Shown piece by piece: positions 28,937 through 39,600 of a stretch of 64,000 nucleotides of DNA. Position 1 is the stretch's first letter. Every line of letters starts with the position of its first letter. Origin of the DNA: Hyphomicrobiales bacterium (GTDB lineage: Bacteria; Pseudomonadota; Alphaproteobacteria; Rhizobiales; Beijerinckiaceae); assembly GCA_027484605.1 (NCBI GenBank), contig JAIXSR010000139.1, positions 1 to 64,000 on the forward strand. The letters run 5' to 3'. Below the pieces are notes generated by a model that had not been told where the DNA came from, searched no databases, and saw nothing but the letters and a program-made list of their open reading frames with translations. Made by a program: the position numbers and the translations under genes.

Positions 28937-30406
28937 TCACGCTCCTGCCTTCTGGGACTGCGACTGGCTGGCGCGCGGGGGCCCGTCCTCGATCACCCAG
29001 GTATCCTTGGTCCCGCCACCCTGGCTCGAATTCACCACCAGAGATCCTTTCTTCAACGCGACGCGGGTCAGCCCGCCCGGAACAATGCGTACCTTGTCCG
29101 CGCCGGACAGCACGAACGGCCGGAGATCGACATGGCGGGGCGCCAATCCCTCCTCGACATAGCAGGGCACGGTGGACAGCGCGAGCGTCGGCTGCGCGAT
29201 GTAGTTGCTCGGGTTGTTGCGTACCTTGGCGGCGAAGCTCTCGCGCTGGGCCTTCGTCGCATGCGGGCCCACCAGCATGCCGTAGCCGCCCGAGCCATTC
29301 ACTTCCTTGACCACGAGATCGCCGATATGGGCGAGGACATGGGCCAGCGCCTCGGGTTCGCGGCAGCGCCAGGTCGGCACATTGGAGAGGATCGCCTCCT
29401 TGCCGGTATAGAATTTCACGATCTCGGGCATGTAGCTGTAGACCGCCTTGTCATCCGCGACACCGGTGCCCACTGCATTCGAAATCGTCACATTGCCCGC
29501 CTTGTAGGCAGACATGAGCCCCGGCACGCCGAGGGTGCTGTCCGGCCGGAAGGCCAGCGGATCGAGGAACTCGTCGTCGACGCGGCGATAGATCACGTCC
29601 ACGCGCTGCGGCCCTTCCGTCGTCCGCATATAGACGACATTGGACCGGACAAAGAGATCGCGGCCCTCGACCAGTTCCACGCCCATCCGGTCGGCCAGGA
29701 AGGAATGCTCGTAATAGGCCGAGTTGAACGGCCCCGGCGTCATGACCACGACGGTCGGCTCGCGCGAGGCCGAACTTGGGGCCACCGAGCGCAGGGTCGT
29801 GAGCAATTCATCCGGATATTGATCGACCGGCTTGATCCGCAATTTTCCGAAAAGCTCCGGGAAAAGGCGCAGCATCGCCTCCCGGTTTTCCATCATGTAG
29901 GACACGCCGGAAGGCGTGCGGGCATTGTCCTCGAGCACGTAGAATTCGTCCGGCCCGGTGCGGACGAGATCGACGCCCGCGATATGGGTATAGAGCCCGG
30001 ACGCCGGCTTGATCCGCGTCATTTCGGGGCGGAAGGCCGGGTTCGACAGGATCAGGTCTTCCGGCACGATGCCGGCCCGCACGATTTCCCGCGCGCCGTA
30101 GACATCGCCGATAAAGGCATTCAGCGCCCGCACGCGCTGTTCGAGCCCTTCGGAAAGGCGCGCCCACTCGCCGCTCGAAAGGATCCGGGGCAGGATATCG
30201 AAAGGGATGATGCGCTCCGCACCCTGCTCGTCGCCATAAACGGCGAAGGTAATGCCGATCCGGCGGAAGAAGGCTTCGGCTTCGGCCTTGCGGTTGGCGA
30301 TCAGATCGGGACTTGCTTGTCGGAACCAGTGGGCAACTTCGGCATAGATCTGTCGCGGGTCACCCTCGACGCCACCCATTTCGTCAAACACCAACTGGTT
30401 CGCCAT
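28937..30406 (-). CDS. Circularly permuted type 2 ATP-grasp protein (DUF404/DUF407)
   Basis: ATG 30406 preceded by GGGGGAGAG; VLEDNARTPSGVSYMMENREAMLRLFPELF, VKEVNGSGGYGMLVGPHATKAQRE, STVPCYVEEGLAPRHVDLRPFVLSG. Confidence 0.95.
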   Translation of the reverse strand: MANQLVFDEMGGVEGDPRQIYAEVAHWFRQASPDLIANRKAEAEAFFRRIGITFAVYGDEQGAERIIPFDILPRILSSGEWARLSEGLEQRVRALNAFIGDVYGAREIVRAGIVPEDLILSNPAFRPEMTRIKPASGLYTHIAGVDLVRTGPDEFYVLEDNARTPSGVSYMMENREAMLRLFPELFGKLRIKPVDQYPDELLTTLRSVAPSSASREPTVVVMTPGPFNSAYYEHSFLADRMGVELVEGRDLFVRSNVVYMRTTEGPQRVDVIYRRVDDEFLDPLAFRPDSTLGVPGLMSAYKAGNVTISNAVGTGVADDKAVYSYMPEIVKFYTGKEAILSNVPTWRCREPEALAHVLAHIGDLVVKEVNGSGGYGMLVGPHATKAQRESFAAKVRNNPSNYIAQPTLALSTVPCYVEEGLAPRHVDLRPFVLSGADKVRIVPGGLTRVALKKGSLVVNSSQGGGTKDTWVIEDGPPRASQSQSQKAGA

Positions 30407-30667
30407 ACGCTCTCCCCCGGGGCATGCCGGTTTTTCCCGACAGCCTTTCGATCCCCGGATCGGCAGCAAATGCCGGGCCAAAGATCGCCTCCCCTCGGTT
30501 GCATAGTGAGGGTTCTGGGAAAGAATTCAATCTCCCTCGCGGTGATCGTGCAAGGGGCGGCGCCAGACCGCAGGTGCGCTGCTTGCGCGCGCAACCAATT
30601 CGGTTAAGGGTGGCGCAACCTCGCACACGCGCGCGATCCCCCTTTTCTTTCGAGGAAGGCTCCTGCC

Positions 30668-31861
30668 ATGACCAAATCGACTTTCGCACCCTTCGTCTGG
30701 TCCGATCCCTTCGATCTGGAGAGCCAGCTGACCGAAGACGAGCGCATGATCCGCGATGCTGCCCGGGCCTTTGCCGAGGGCGAGCTGCAGCCCCGCGTGC
30801 AGGAAGCCTATCTCGAGGAAAAGACCGACCCGGCCCTGTTCCGGCTGATGGGCGAGCAGGGCCTGCTCGGCGTGACCCTGCCGGAGGAATATGGCTGTGC
30901 CAATGCCTCCTACGTCGCCTATGGCCTCGTCGCGCGCGAGGTCGAGCGCGTCGATTCGGGCTATCGCTCGATGATGAGCGTGCAATCGTCGCTCGTCATG
31001 TTCCCGATCTATACCTACGGCTCGGAAGCCCAGCGCAAGAAGTACCTGCCGAAGCTGGCTTCCGGCGAGTTCATCGGCTGTTTCGGCCTGACCGAGCCCG
31101 ATGCCGGCTCCGATCCGGGCGGGATGAAGACCCGGGCCGAGAAGGTGGCCGACGGCTATCGCCTGACCGGCTCGAAGATGTGGATCTCCAATTCGCCGAT
31201 CGCCGATGTCTTCGTCGTCTGGGCGAAGAGCGCCGCGCATGACAACCAGATCCGCGGCTTCATTCTCGAAAAGGGGATGAAGGGCCTCTCCGCCCCTAAG
31301 ATCGGCGGCAAGCTTTCCCTGCGCGCCTCGATCACCGGCGAGATCGTGATGGATGGCGTGATCGTCCCCGAGGAGAACCTGCTGCCGAATGTCTCGGGCC
31401 TCAAGGGCCCGTTCGGCTGCCTGAACCGTGCCCGTTACGGTATTTCCTGGGGCGTTCTCGGCGCGGCCGAGGATTGCTGGCACCGCGCACGGCAATACGG
31501 GCTCGACCGCAAGCAGTTCAACCGGCCGCTGGCGCAGACCCAGCTCTTCCAGAAGAAGCTGGCGGACATGCAGACCGAGATCACGCTCGGCCTTCAGGCC
31601 TCGCTGCGGGTCGGCCGCCTGATGGACGAGCATCGCGAGGCGCCAGAAATGATCAGCATCGTCAAGCGGAACAATTGCGGTAAGGCGCTCGACATTGCCC
31701 GCATGGCGCGTGACATGCATGGCGGCAACGGCATCCAGGTCGAGTACCATGTCATGCGCCATTCGCAGAACCTCGAGACCGTCAACACCTACGAAGGCAC
31801 GCATGATGTCCATGCGTTGATCCTCGGGCGTGCCCAGACGGGGCTCCAGGCCTTCTTCTGA
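30668..31861 (+). CDS. gcdH: Acyl-CoA dehydrogenase, glutaryl-CoA dehydrogenase type
   Basis: 397 aa; [82 protein letters not shown]. Confidence 0.88.
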   Translation: MTKSTFAPFVWSDPFDLESQLTEDERMIRDAARAFAEGELQPRVQEAYLEEKTDPALFRLMGEQGLLGVTLPEEYGCANASYVAYGLVAREVERVDSGYRSMMSVQSSLVMFPIYTYGSEAQRKKYLPKLASGEFIGCFGLTEPDAGSDPGGMKTRAEKVADGYRLTGSKMWISNSPIADVFVVWAKSAAHDNQIRGFILEKGMKGLSAPKIGGKLSLRASITGEIVMDGVIVPEENLLPNVSGLKGPFGCLNRARYGISWGVLGAAEDCWHRARQYGLDRKQFNRPLAQTQLFQKKLADMQTEITLGLQASLRVGRLMDEHREAPEMISIVKRNNCGKALDIARMARDMHGGNGIQVEYHVMRHSQNLETVNTYEGTHDVHALILGRAQTGLQAFF

Positions 31862-31864
31862 GCC

Positions 31865-32290
31865 ATGCTTCGGCAGGGCTCGGTTCCGGCAGGGGCGGGG
31901 CTCTTCGGCCTCGTCTTTGCCGCGGGCTTCGTCCTCGGCACGATCCGCGAACTGGCCCTCCGCCCGGCCATCGGCCCGGATGCTGCCCGCCTGCTTGAAT
32001 TGCCGGTAATGATCGCCCTGTCCTGGCTCGCGGCCCGCTGGATCCTCCGCCGGGCCGGGCCCGGCTCGGCGATCTGGCAGTTCGAGGTCGGCCTTGTCGC
32101 TTTCCTCCTGCTGATGGCGGCCGAACTGGCGCTCGGCATCCTGCTCCTCGGTGGCAGTCTTTCGGCTTTCATCGCCGACCTTTTCACGCTAACCGGCTTG
32201 CTGTCCTTTCTCGCCCAAGCCCTCCTGATCGTGATGCCGCGTCTTGCGGCCTCCGGAACCGGTTCCTCCCATGACCGCCCAGAATCCTGA
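31865..32290 (+). CDS. Small hydrophobic membrane protein of unknown function
   Basis: 141 aa with about four TM segments; start 3 nt after gcdH stop. Confidence 0.65.
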   Translation: MLRQGSVPAGAGLFGLVFAAGFVLGTIRELALRPAIGPDAARLLELPVMIALSWLAARWILRRAGPGSAIWQFEVGLVAFLLLMAAELALGILLLGGSLSAFIADLFTLTGLLSFLAQALLIVMPRLAASGTGSSHDRPES

Positions 32291-33233
32291 TCCCCGCCGC
32301 GAATGCGCCGAACTCTCGACCCTGCGCGACATGCTGCGCTATGCGGTCTCGCTCTTCCGTTCGACGGATCTGCATCATGGCCATGGTGCGACCAATGCGA
32401 TGGACGAGGCCGCCTTCCTCGTCCTGGAGACGCTGCATCTCCCGGTGGATGACTTCAACGCCTTCGCGGAGGCCCGGCTGACGGCGCGGGAAAAGGCCCT
32501 GCTCGGCGAGCGTCTGGCCCGCCGGGTCGAGGAGCGCATCCCTGCCGCCTACCTGACCGGCCGGACCTACCTCAAGGGCTTCTCGTTCCGGAGCGATGCC
32601 CGCGCGATCATCCCCCGGTCCTTCATCGCGGACCTGCTCTTCAGCCCGCTTTTCGATGGAACCGGCGATGCCGCCGCGCTCGTCGTCGATCCGGACGCAA
32701 TCCATCGCGTGCTCGATCTCTGCACCGGCGGCGGCTCGCTGGCGATTCTCGCGGCGCAGGCTTTCCCGGAAGCCCGGATCGATGCGGTCGAACTCTCCCC
32801 CGAGGCGGCATCCCTGGCGCGCGAGAACATCGCGGATTACGGGCTCGGGGATCGTATCACGCTGCACGAGGGTGATCTTTTCGCGCCGCTCCGGGGCCGG
32901 ACCTATGACCTGATCCTCTCGAACCCGCCCTATGTCGATGCCGAGACGATGGCCATGCTGCCCGCGGAGTTCCGCCACGAGCCGGCCATGGCACTTGGAT
33001 CGGGGGCGGACGGGCTGGATGTCACCCGGCGGATCCTGGCCGAAGGTGCGCGGCATCTCGCGCCCGGGGCCGGCCTGCTGTGCGAGGTCGGTCTGGCCCG
33101 CCCGGCGCTCGAGGCGGCCTTTCCGGAAACACCTTTCCTGTGGCTCGATACCGAGGAGAGCGAGGCGGAGGTTTTCTGGCTGCCGCGGGAGGACTTCCCG
33201 GCCGCGGGCAAACCCAAGGGCGGCGCGCGCTAG
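32271..33233 (+). CDS. prmB: 50S ribosomal protein L3 N5-glutamine methyltransferase
   Basis: ATG 32271; [30 protein letters not shown]-terminal domain [33 protein letters not shown] is PrmB-like. Confidence 0.88.
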   Translation: MTAQNPDPRRECAELSTLRDMLRYAVSLFRSTDLHHGHGATNAMDEAAFLVLETLHLPVDDFNAFAEARLTAREKALLGERLARRVEERIPAAYLTGRTYLKGFSFRSDARAIIPRSFIADLLFSPLFDGTGDAAALVVDPDAIHRVLDLCTGGGSLAILAAQAFPEARIDAVELSPEAASLARENIADYGLGDRITLHEGDLFAPLRGRTYDLILSNPPYVDAETMAMLPAEFRHEPAMALGSGADGLDVTRRILAEGARHLAPGAGLLCEVGLARPALEAAFPETPFLWLDTEESEAEVFWLPREDFPAAGKPKGGAR

Positions 33234-36058
33234 CCGGCTGCACTGGCCGGCAGCGTCCCGGCCTCCTCGGTGAGACCTTCCCCGGCGATCAGCGCCAGGA
33301 TGGCGGTCTCCGTATCGGCGAGCACGGAATCGAGCTGCGCCAGCATTTCGGGGTACCGCGCCACCAGTTCCACCCGTGCGGCCTTCTCGATCTCGCCGGC
33401 CGCATGGCCGGACCTGCTGGCTCCGAGCGAAAGGCTCATCGATTTGAGCGCATGGGCCGCCTTGCCGAGGCGAACCGAATCCTTCGCCTGGATGGAAGCG
33501 GCGATCTCGTCGCGGGTGAGGGGCGCATTCTCGAGGAACAACTTATAGATGCGCAGGATGGCCTGCTTGCCGCCAACGGGGATCATGCCGAGCAGTTGCT
33601 GCGTCATGTGCGGATCCAGCAGGGCGCCCTCGACGGAATCCTCGGTGCCGGCCTGATCTGCCCGGGCCTCGACCGGGGATGTTTCCGGGATCTGCACGGG
33701 GTGATGATCCGGACTTTCCGTCAAGGAAGCTCCGGCGGGGCGCGGCAGGCCCGCATTCCGGGAGCGCTCCTGCCTTGCTGCGCCGGCAGCCGGGGCGAGA
33801 TGCTGCAACAGCGTCTCGCTCATGGCCTGCAAGGTGAAGGGCTTGTGCAGGACGCCATCCATGCCGGATTGCTTCCATGCCTCGGCATGCGCGCCGACAA
33901 CATGCGCGGTGAGCGCCACGATCGCCGTTCGCGCCATGCCGGTTTCCTGCTCCCAGCGGCGGATATGGCTGGCGGACTGGAACCCGTCCATCTCGGGCAT
34001 GGAGCCATCCATGAACACGAGATCGTAGCGTTTGGCCTTGACGGCCTCGAAGGCCGCCCGGCCATCGACCACCGTGTCGCAGGGCAGGTCGAAGCGCCGC
34101 AGCGTTTCGATGATGACCTCGCGGTTGACCGGATTGTCATCGGCCACCAGCACGAGATTTTCGGGATAACGCGCGAAGGTCTCACCCGTCTGGCCGGAAG
34201 AGCCGCGGCTCTGCGTCCGGCCGGCGAGCAGGTCGCCGATGACCTGCCGCAGGTCCCGCCGGCTGATCGGCTTGATGATCTGCCCCTGGGCGGTTCCCTG
34301 TTCCATAAGCCGGTCCGTTTCGGCATCGCCGAAGGCCCCGACGGCGATGGTCGGCGCGCGCTTCAGCAGCGGCCTGAGGCCAGGATCGCTGAGCAGGGCG
34401 GCATCGGCAATCACGAGGCGGATATCGCTGAAGCCGGGCATCCGGCTTTCCGAGACGGGATCGGCCACGTCGAAGCCGAGCTCCGAGAGATAGGCCCCGA
34501 GATGGCGTGCTGTCGCCTCGCCGGAAACCGCAAGCAGCACACGGCCATGGCCGAGGGGTCCGACCTGCCGGACCAGTTCCTTCTGGTCGACGGGGATGAT
34601 GGGGATCGAGACCGTGAAGGTCGTTCCGACTCCGACCGTGCTCCGGACGCGGATCGACCCCGTCATCGCTTCGACGAGGCGCCGCGAGATTGCGAGGCCG
34701 AGACCCGTCCCGCCGAACCGCCGTGTTGTAGTCTGGTCGGCCTGGCTGAAGGATTCGAAGACGGTGGCGAGCTTGCCCTCCGGGATTCCGATGCCGGTAT
34801 CCGTGACCTCGAACAGCAGGTTCGCCATCCGCCCGGGATCGCGCTGGACAGTGAGGCTGACCGAACCGTTCTCGGTGAATTTCAGCGCATTGTTGACGAG
34901 GTTCGACAGGACCTGGTTCAGCCGTACAGGGTCGGCGCCGATCCGCAGCGGCACGTTGAGCGCGATATGCGTGGCGAGGTCCAGCCCCTTCGAACGGGCC
35001 TTTTCCTCGAAAAGCTGGGCGATGGTCTCGACGAGGTCGTCGGTCTGAACCGGGATCGTCTCCAGCTCGATCTTCCCGGCCTCGATTTTCGAGAAGTCGA
35101 GAATGTCGTTGATGATCGCGAGGAGCGACGAGCCCGACCGCGCGATCACGTCGGCGAAACGCTTCTGCTTCGGCTGGAGATCGGAAGCCGCCAGAAGTTC
35201 CGCCATCACGAGGATGCCGTTCATCGGCGTGCGGATCTCATGGCTCATCGTGGCCAGGAATTCGGACTTGGCGGCATTGGCCGCATCGGCCTGCTCCTTG
35301 GCGATCCGGTAGTCGCGCGTCCGTTCGGCCACCTCGTCCTCGAGCATTTCCCGGTGGCGGGCGAGTTTCGAGTCCCGGATGTCGATCTCGTCGAGCATGG
35401 CGTTGAAGCTGGTCGCCATCCGGCCGAACTCGTCCTGCGCCTGCGGTTCGATGCGGAGCGAGTAATCATGGCGACGGCGGACATGCTCCATCGTGTCCAC
35501 CATGGTGCGGATGCGCGAGACCAGGCTCCTTTGCAGCTGAAGGGCCATTGCCAGGCCGGCCAGCAGGGCGACGAGGCCGCCGATCACCGCGGCCTTGACG
35601 CTGGCGAGGGCATTGTCGAGGACCTTCGAGGTATCCGCCACGACGGCGATCTCCCCGACGGTTTCGCCCCCGGCAACAACCGGCACCGCAATGTGCATCT
35701 GCTGGCGGACCAGCGTGTCGATCCAGGAATGGAGTCCGTGCCGCGGGGTTTCCCGGATGAGCAGAACCGCGTCGCCGAGCGAGGCGATGATCCGGCCTTC
35801 GCCATCCTGGAGCGTCGCGCTCTGCAGGCCCGGAATGCGGGCAACGGCCCGGAGGACCCGCAGGGCCTGCCCCTGGTCCCGTGCGGTCACCGCATCGGCA
35901 ACAACGGAGGCGAAAACATAGGCCGTGGCTTCGATCTCGGCCTTCCGCGTTTCCCGGTAGTTTCCCGCTTCCCGCATGACCGAAAGACCCGTGACGATGA
36001 CGGTAGCTGTCAGGGTCGAGATCAGGATCAGAAGGAGGAGTCGGGTGCGGATCGACAA
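33230..36058 (-). CDS. Hybrid sensor histidine kinase (TM sensor-HAMP-HisKA-HATPase-REC-like-REC-Hpt)
   Basis: 942 aa; [44 protein letters not shown]...[14 protein letters not shown], Hpt [14 protein letters not shown]. Confidence 0.93.
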   Translation of the reverse strand: MSIRTRLLLLILISTLTATVIVTGLSVMREAGNYRETRKAEIEATAYVFASVVADAVTARDQGQALRVLRAVARIPGLQSATLQDGEGRIIASLGDAVLLIRETPRHGLHSWIDTLVRQQMHIAVPVVAGGETVGEIAVVADTSKVLDNALASVKAAVIGGLVALLAGLAMALQLQRSLVSRIRTMVDTMEHVRRRHDYSLRIEPQAQDEFGRMATSFNAMLDEIDIRDSKLARHREMLEDEVAERTRDYRIAKEQADAANAAKSEFLATMSHEIRTPMNGILVMAELLAASDLQPKQKRFADVIARSGSSLLAIINDILDFSKIEAGKIELETIPVQTDDLVETIAQLFEEKARSKGLDLATHIALNVPLRIGADPVRLNQVLSNLVNNALKFTENGSVSLTVQRDPGRMANLLFEVTDTGIGIPEGKLATVFESFSQADQTTTRRFGGTGLGLAISRRLVEAMTGSIRVRSTVGVGTTFTVSIPIIPVDQKELVRQVGPLGHGRVLLAVSGEATARHLGAYLSELGFDVADPVSESRMPGFSDIRLVIADAALLSDPGLRPLLKRAPTIAVGAFGDAETDRLMEQGTAQGQIIKPISRRDLRQVIGDLLAGRTQSRGSSGQTGETFARYPENLVLVADDNPVNREVIIETLRRFDLPCDTVVDGRAAFEAVKAKRYDLVFMDGSMPEMDGFQSASHIRRWEQETGMARTAIVALTAHVVGAHAEAWKQSGMDGVLHKPFTLQAMSETLLQHLAPAAGAARQERSRNAGLPRPAGASLTESPDHHPVQIPETSPVEARADQAGTEDSVEGALLDPHMTQQLLGMIPVGGKQAILRIYKLFLENAPLTRDEIAASIQAKDSVRLGKAAHALKSMSLSLGASRSGHAAGEIEKAARVELVARYPEMLAQLDSVLADTETAILALIAGEGLTEEAGTLPASAAG

Positions 36059-36177
36059 GGCTCACTCGCAGGGCGCGGAATCCCTCCCGGATTTACGGCA
36101 AATCCCTGATGTTCAGGTTAATGGCGTAACTTCGGCTTAAACGCTTCTCGGCTAGAACAGGGTAGAAGGGGCCCAGA

Positions 36178-37332
36178 ATGTTTGACGCCGTATCCTCTCG
36201 GCAGGGCGCTGCATCGAAGGCGCCGGACGCCATGCGCATTCTCGTGATCGACGATGATCCGGTCTATCGGGAAACCGCGCGCATGTTCCTGTCCATGTTC
36301 GGGCGGCAGGTTGTGCTGGCGGAGAACGGGACGGCGGGTCTCGCCCGGGTCGCCAACGAGGATTTCGACGTCATGATCGTCGATCTCGAGATGCCCGACA
36401 TGACCGGCCTCGAGGTGATCGCCGCGACACGGGCCATGCCCCGGCAGCGCGATCTGCCCATCATCATGGTCACTAGCCGCGACGATGCCCCTGCCATCGA
36501 CCGCGCCTACGAACTCGGTGCGTCGTCCTTCATCGTCAAGCCCGTGAACTGGACCCTGCTCGATCACGCCATCCGGTTCGTCCGTCGTGCCGCCATGAAC
36601 GAGGTGATGGCCCGGCGTGCCCATGCGGATGCCGAGGCCCTGTCCCGGGCGAAGGACAACCTCATCTCGGTGATCCGCCACGAGATGAAGACGCCGCTCA
36701 GCGCCATTACCGGCTTCACCCAGCTCGCTGTGGAGGCACAGGGCTCCGGAGATCTTTCCGGCCTGAAGGAGCATCTCGAATTTGTCCGGCAATCGGGCGA
36801 GCGGCTCATGGCCAGCTTCCTCGACATGTCGACCTATTCGGACCTGATTGCCCAGAAATCCCTGGACAAGGCAGTCACGGTCAACCCGAACTGGATCCTG
36901 GGCGAGGCCATCGAGCATCGCCAGCGCAAGATCGATCAGGCCGGCCTGAAGCTCGTGATCCATGAGGAACCCCGGGTCCTCCGGATGCTTGCAGACCAGA
37001 CGCTGCTGGTTTCGGCCATGGTCAGGCTGATCGACAACGTCATCGGCCATGCCGCGCAGGCCAGGACCATCACCGTGGCCAGCGCGCACAGGGACGGGCG
37101 CATCCTCTTTTCGGTCATCGATGATGGCATCGGCATGGCGCCGGATCGGGTTGCGGCCTGCCTCGCGCCCTTCTCGCAGGAGAACATGTCACTGGCCCGC
37201 ATGCGCGAGGGGCTCGGGCTTGGGCTGCCGATCACCACCGAGATCGTGCGCCTCCATCGGGGCCAGCTCACCATGCAGTCCCAGCCCGGCCAGGGCACCC
37301 AGGTGACGATGTCCCTGCCTGTCGAGCCATGA
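36178..37332 (+). CDS. Response regulator/histidine kinase fusion (REC-HisKA-HATPase)
   Basis: 384 aa; ILVIDDDPVYRET...DVMIVDLEMPDMTG, VIRHEMKTPLSAITG, LGLGLPITTEIVRLHRG. Confidence 0.9.
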   Translation: MFDAVSSRQGAASKAPDAMRILVIDDDPVYRETARMFLSMFGRQVVLAENGTAGLARVANEDFDVMIVDLEMPDMTGLEVIAATRAMPRQRDLPIIMVTSRDDAPAIDRAYELGASSFIVKPVNWTLLDHAIRFVRRAAMNEVMARRAHADAEALSRAKDNLISVIRHEMKTPLSAITGFTQLAVEAQGSGDLSGLKEHLEFVRQSGERLMASFLDMSTYSDLIAQKSLDKAVTVNPNWILGEAIEHRQRKIDQAGLKLVIHEEPRVLRMLADQTLLVSAMVRLIDNVIGHAAQARTITVASAHRDGRILFSVIDDGIGMAPDRVAACLAPFSQENMSLARMREGLGLGLPITTEIVRLHRGQLTMQSQPGQGTQVTMSLPVEP

Positions 37333-37355
37333 AAAAGGGCGGCACGCGGCCGCCC
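37332..37355 (-). terminator. Rho-independent terminator downstream of soxF-like gene
   Basis: Minus strand GGGCGGC-CGCGT-GCCGCCC followed by TTTTT. Confidence 0.75.
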
Positions 37356-37380
37356 TGTCATGACGCCGTTCCGGATGGGA

Positions 37381-38682
37381 TCAGGTGAACATGTCGGCAA
37401 TGATGCCGTCATACCAGCCCATATTCTCGGCCTGGACCTGCTTGCGGTATTCGGCGGTCTCGTCGGTCTTCGAGACGAAGGTCTCCGATGCCGTGATCTT
37501 GTCCGGCTTCGGCTCGTACCGGCCACCGACCTTCACGGTATCGTCCGGCGCGATCAGGCTCCAGCAGGTATTCGCATAGCGGGCCGGGAAGGTCCGGGCC
37601 TTGATCAGCTCGCCACGGATCATCATGGCGGCGACCTTGGCCTGGCTGTTCGCCGAGAAGCCCGATTTCGGCATGTCGCCGGCGATCGAGGCATCGCCGA
37701 GCACATAGATGTTCGGGTCCTGCGTCGACATCATGGTCTCGGCATTGATCGGGCAGTAGCCCGAGGCATTGGCGAGGCCGGCATCGACCGCGATCTTGCC
37801 GGCGCGCTGGGCCGGGATCACGTTGACGAGCGCGCAGTTCTTGTATGTCTCGAAACCGGTTGTGACGGTCATCGTCTTGGGATCGACCGACTTGATCCCG
37901 TCATGGATCTTGGGGCCGAGCCATTCGACCATTCCGGGATAATGCCGTTCCCAGCCCTGCTGGAACAGGCCCTGCTTGGAGAAGGTTTCCTTCGGATCGA
38001 GCACGACGATCTTCGACTTGGTGCGGCCGGTCGTCTTGAGCTGATGCGCCATCATCGAGACGCGCTCGTAGGGGCCCGGCGGGCAGCGATAGGGGTTCGG
38101 CGGCGCGATCATCACGATGACGCCGCCATCCTTCACCTCGTCGAGCTGCTTGCGCAGCAGCTGCGTCTGCGGACCGGCCAGCCAGGCATGCGGCATGGTT
38201 TCCTCATGCTCCTTGCCCCAGCCCGGTACGCTGTCATAGCGCAGGTCGATGCCCGGCGAGACGACGAGCCGGTCATAGCCGATACGCGTCCCGTCGCCGA
38301 GCACGACCTCGCGCTTGTCACGGTCGATCGCATTGGCCCATTGGCGCACATGGCGGATCCCGTAGGCCGAGCTCAACTTGTCATAGCGATGGGTGATCTC
38401 GTCGAACTTCTTGAACCCGCCCAGATAGAGGTTCGAGTGGAAGCAGGTGACGAAGGTATCCTTCGGTTCGACCAGGACCACGTCGATCGCGCCCTGGCTG
38501 TCCTTTGCGATGTATTTGGCGGCGGTGGCCCCGCCCGGACCGCCGCCGATCACGACGACGCGCGGTTTGGCCTGGGCTCTCACCACCGGCATGCCGAGCC
38601 CGGCCACGGCGGCAATGGCGCCTGTGCCGGCCAGGATATGTCTGCGGTTGATCATCATCGTGCTCTCCTTATCATCCGGCAC
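37381..38682 (-). CDS. soxF: Flavocytochrome c sulfide dehydrogenase flavoprotein, FccB/SoxF type
   Basis: 433 aa; Tat-like RRHILAGTGAIAAVAGLG, VVVIGGGPGGATAAKYI, FVTCFHSNLYLGG, GKIAVDAGLANASGYCPINAETMMST; adjacent to sox genes. Confidence 0.88.
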   Translation of the reverse strand: MPDDKESTMMINRRHILAGTGAIAAVAGLGMPVVRAQAKPRVVVIGGGPGGATAAKYIAKDSQGAIDVVLVEPKDTFVTCFHSNLYLGGFKKFDEITHRYDKLSSAYGIRHVRQWANAIDRDKREVVLGDGTRIGYDRLVVSPGIDLRYDSVPGWGKEHEETMPHAWLAGPQTQLLRKQLDEVKDGGVIVMIAPPNPYRCPPGPYERVSMMAHQLKTTGRTKSKIVVLDPKETFSKQGLFQQGWERHYPGMVEWLGPKIHDGIKSVDPKTMTVTTGFETYKNCALVNVIPAQRAGKIAVDAGLANASGYCPINAETMMSTQDPNIYVLGDASIAGDMPKSGFSANSQAKVAAMMIRGELIKARTFPARYANTCWSLIAPDDTVKVGGRYEPKPDKITASETFVSKTDETAEYRKQVQAENMGWYDGIIADMFT

Positions 38683-38694
38683 TTCTCTGGTGCC

Positions 38695-39207
38695 TCAGCC
38701 GACCTTGAGATAGGCAAATCCCTTGCCCTGCAGCGCAGCCACCGTGGCCACGCCGGAGGGAACGAAGGCGATCGCATCGTTCTTCCGCACCTTCGCCCGG
38801 TCAAGCTTCAGCCGCTCGAACGTGATGGCGCAAAGATAGATCTTCAGCCCGTTGGTGATCTGGGCCTCCACGCGCTCGAAGATCTTCGGCACGGTGAGTT
38901 CCTCGGCCCAGGGCGTGCCCTCCATCGTCTCGAGGAAGAACTTCACCCCGGCCGAATGGGCCACGATGCAGAGCTGGGCATCGAACGGGTTCGCCCCGAA
39001 AACCGAGTAATGGTTCCCGATATTGTTGATCATCTGCGAGAAGCGCGGCGCCTCGCCGAAATCGCAATGATAGAGGCAGGCCATGTCGGCCTCCTTGCGG
39101 ATATCGGCCAGACCGAGCTGCTTCGGGACGGATTGCGCCCGCGCGATGCCGGCGGCACCGGCCAGCACGGCCCCGCCGATGACGGCACGACGATCGAAGG
39201 GTCCCAT
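38695..39207 (-). CDS. Exported DsrE/F-like family protein
   Basis: Tat-like FDRRAVIGGAVLAGAAG; IVAHSAGVKFFLETMEG...ITNGLKIYLCAITFERL resembles DsrE-fold periplasmic proteins; sox context. Confidence 0.75.
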   Translation of the reverse strand: MGPFDRRAVIGGAVLAGAAGIARAQSVPKQLGLADIRKEADMACLYHCDFGEAPRFSQMINNIGNHYSVFGANPFDAQLCIVAHSAGVKFFLETMEGTPWAEELTVPKIFERVEAQITNGLKIYLCAITFERLKLDRAKVRKNDAIAFVPSGVATVAALQGKGFAYLKVG

Positions 39208-39221
39208 TCCCCGCCTCCCTG

Positions 39222-39593
39222 TCATTTCTTGGTATCGGGTTGCAGGATGAGGCCGCCGAAATAGGCGGCGAGTGCAGCAATTTCCTCGTCGTTGAGCGCG
39301 GCGGCGATGGTCCGCATGACCTGGTTCTCGCGATCCTTGGACCGGTAGGCATTCATCACGGCGATGAACTGGTCTTCCGGCCAGGCCACGATCGGCGGGA
39401 TGCCGCCGGTTGCCTTGCCGGAAACCTGGTGGCAGGTGACGCAGGTGCCGGAGAGATACTCGCCGAAGGCGGCATCCCCCTTCGGCGCATTCTTCGCATC
39501 GGAACTGGCCTGGACCGGGGCGGCGAGGATCAGGAGGGCGAGCGCGAGCGAAGGGCTGGCTCGGCCGGGGATCGGTCTGACCAGTGCTTTCAT
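39222..39593 (-). CDS. Monoheme c-type cytochrome (FccA/SoxE-like)
   Basis: 123 aa with signal peptide; single CVTCH heme site; next to soxF-like gene. Confidence 0.85.
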   Translation of the reverse strand: MKALVRPIPGRASPSLALALLILAAPVQASSDAKNAPKGDAAFGEYLSGTCVTCHQVSGKATGGIPPIVAWPEDQFIAVMNAYRSKDRENQVMRTIAAALNDEEIAALAAYFGGLILQPDTKK

Positions 39594-39600
39594 CGGCTGC

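Noticed and set aside
28748-30607. 619-aa plus-strand ORF opposite the ATP-grasp gene
   Set aside because: Antisense artefact; ATP-grasp/alpha-E reading frames have hallmark motifs
33080-36109. 1009-aa plus-strand ORF opposite the hybrid kinase
   Set aside because: Antisense frame of a GC-rich gene; composition is Gly/Arg/Asp/His-rich without domain motifs, while the opposite strand encodes a clear histidine kinase
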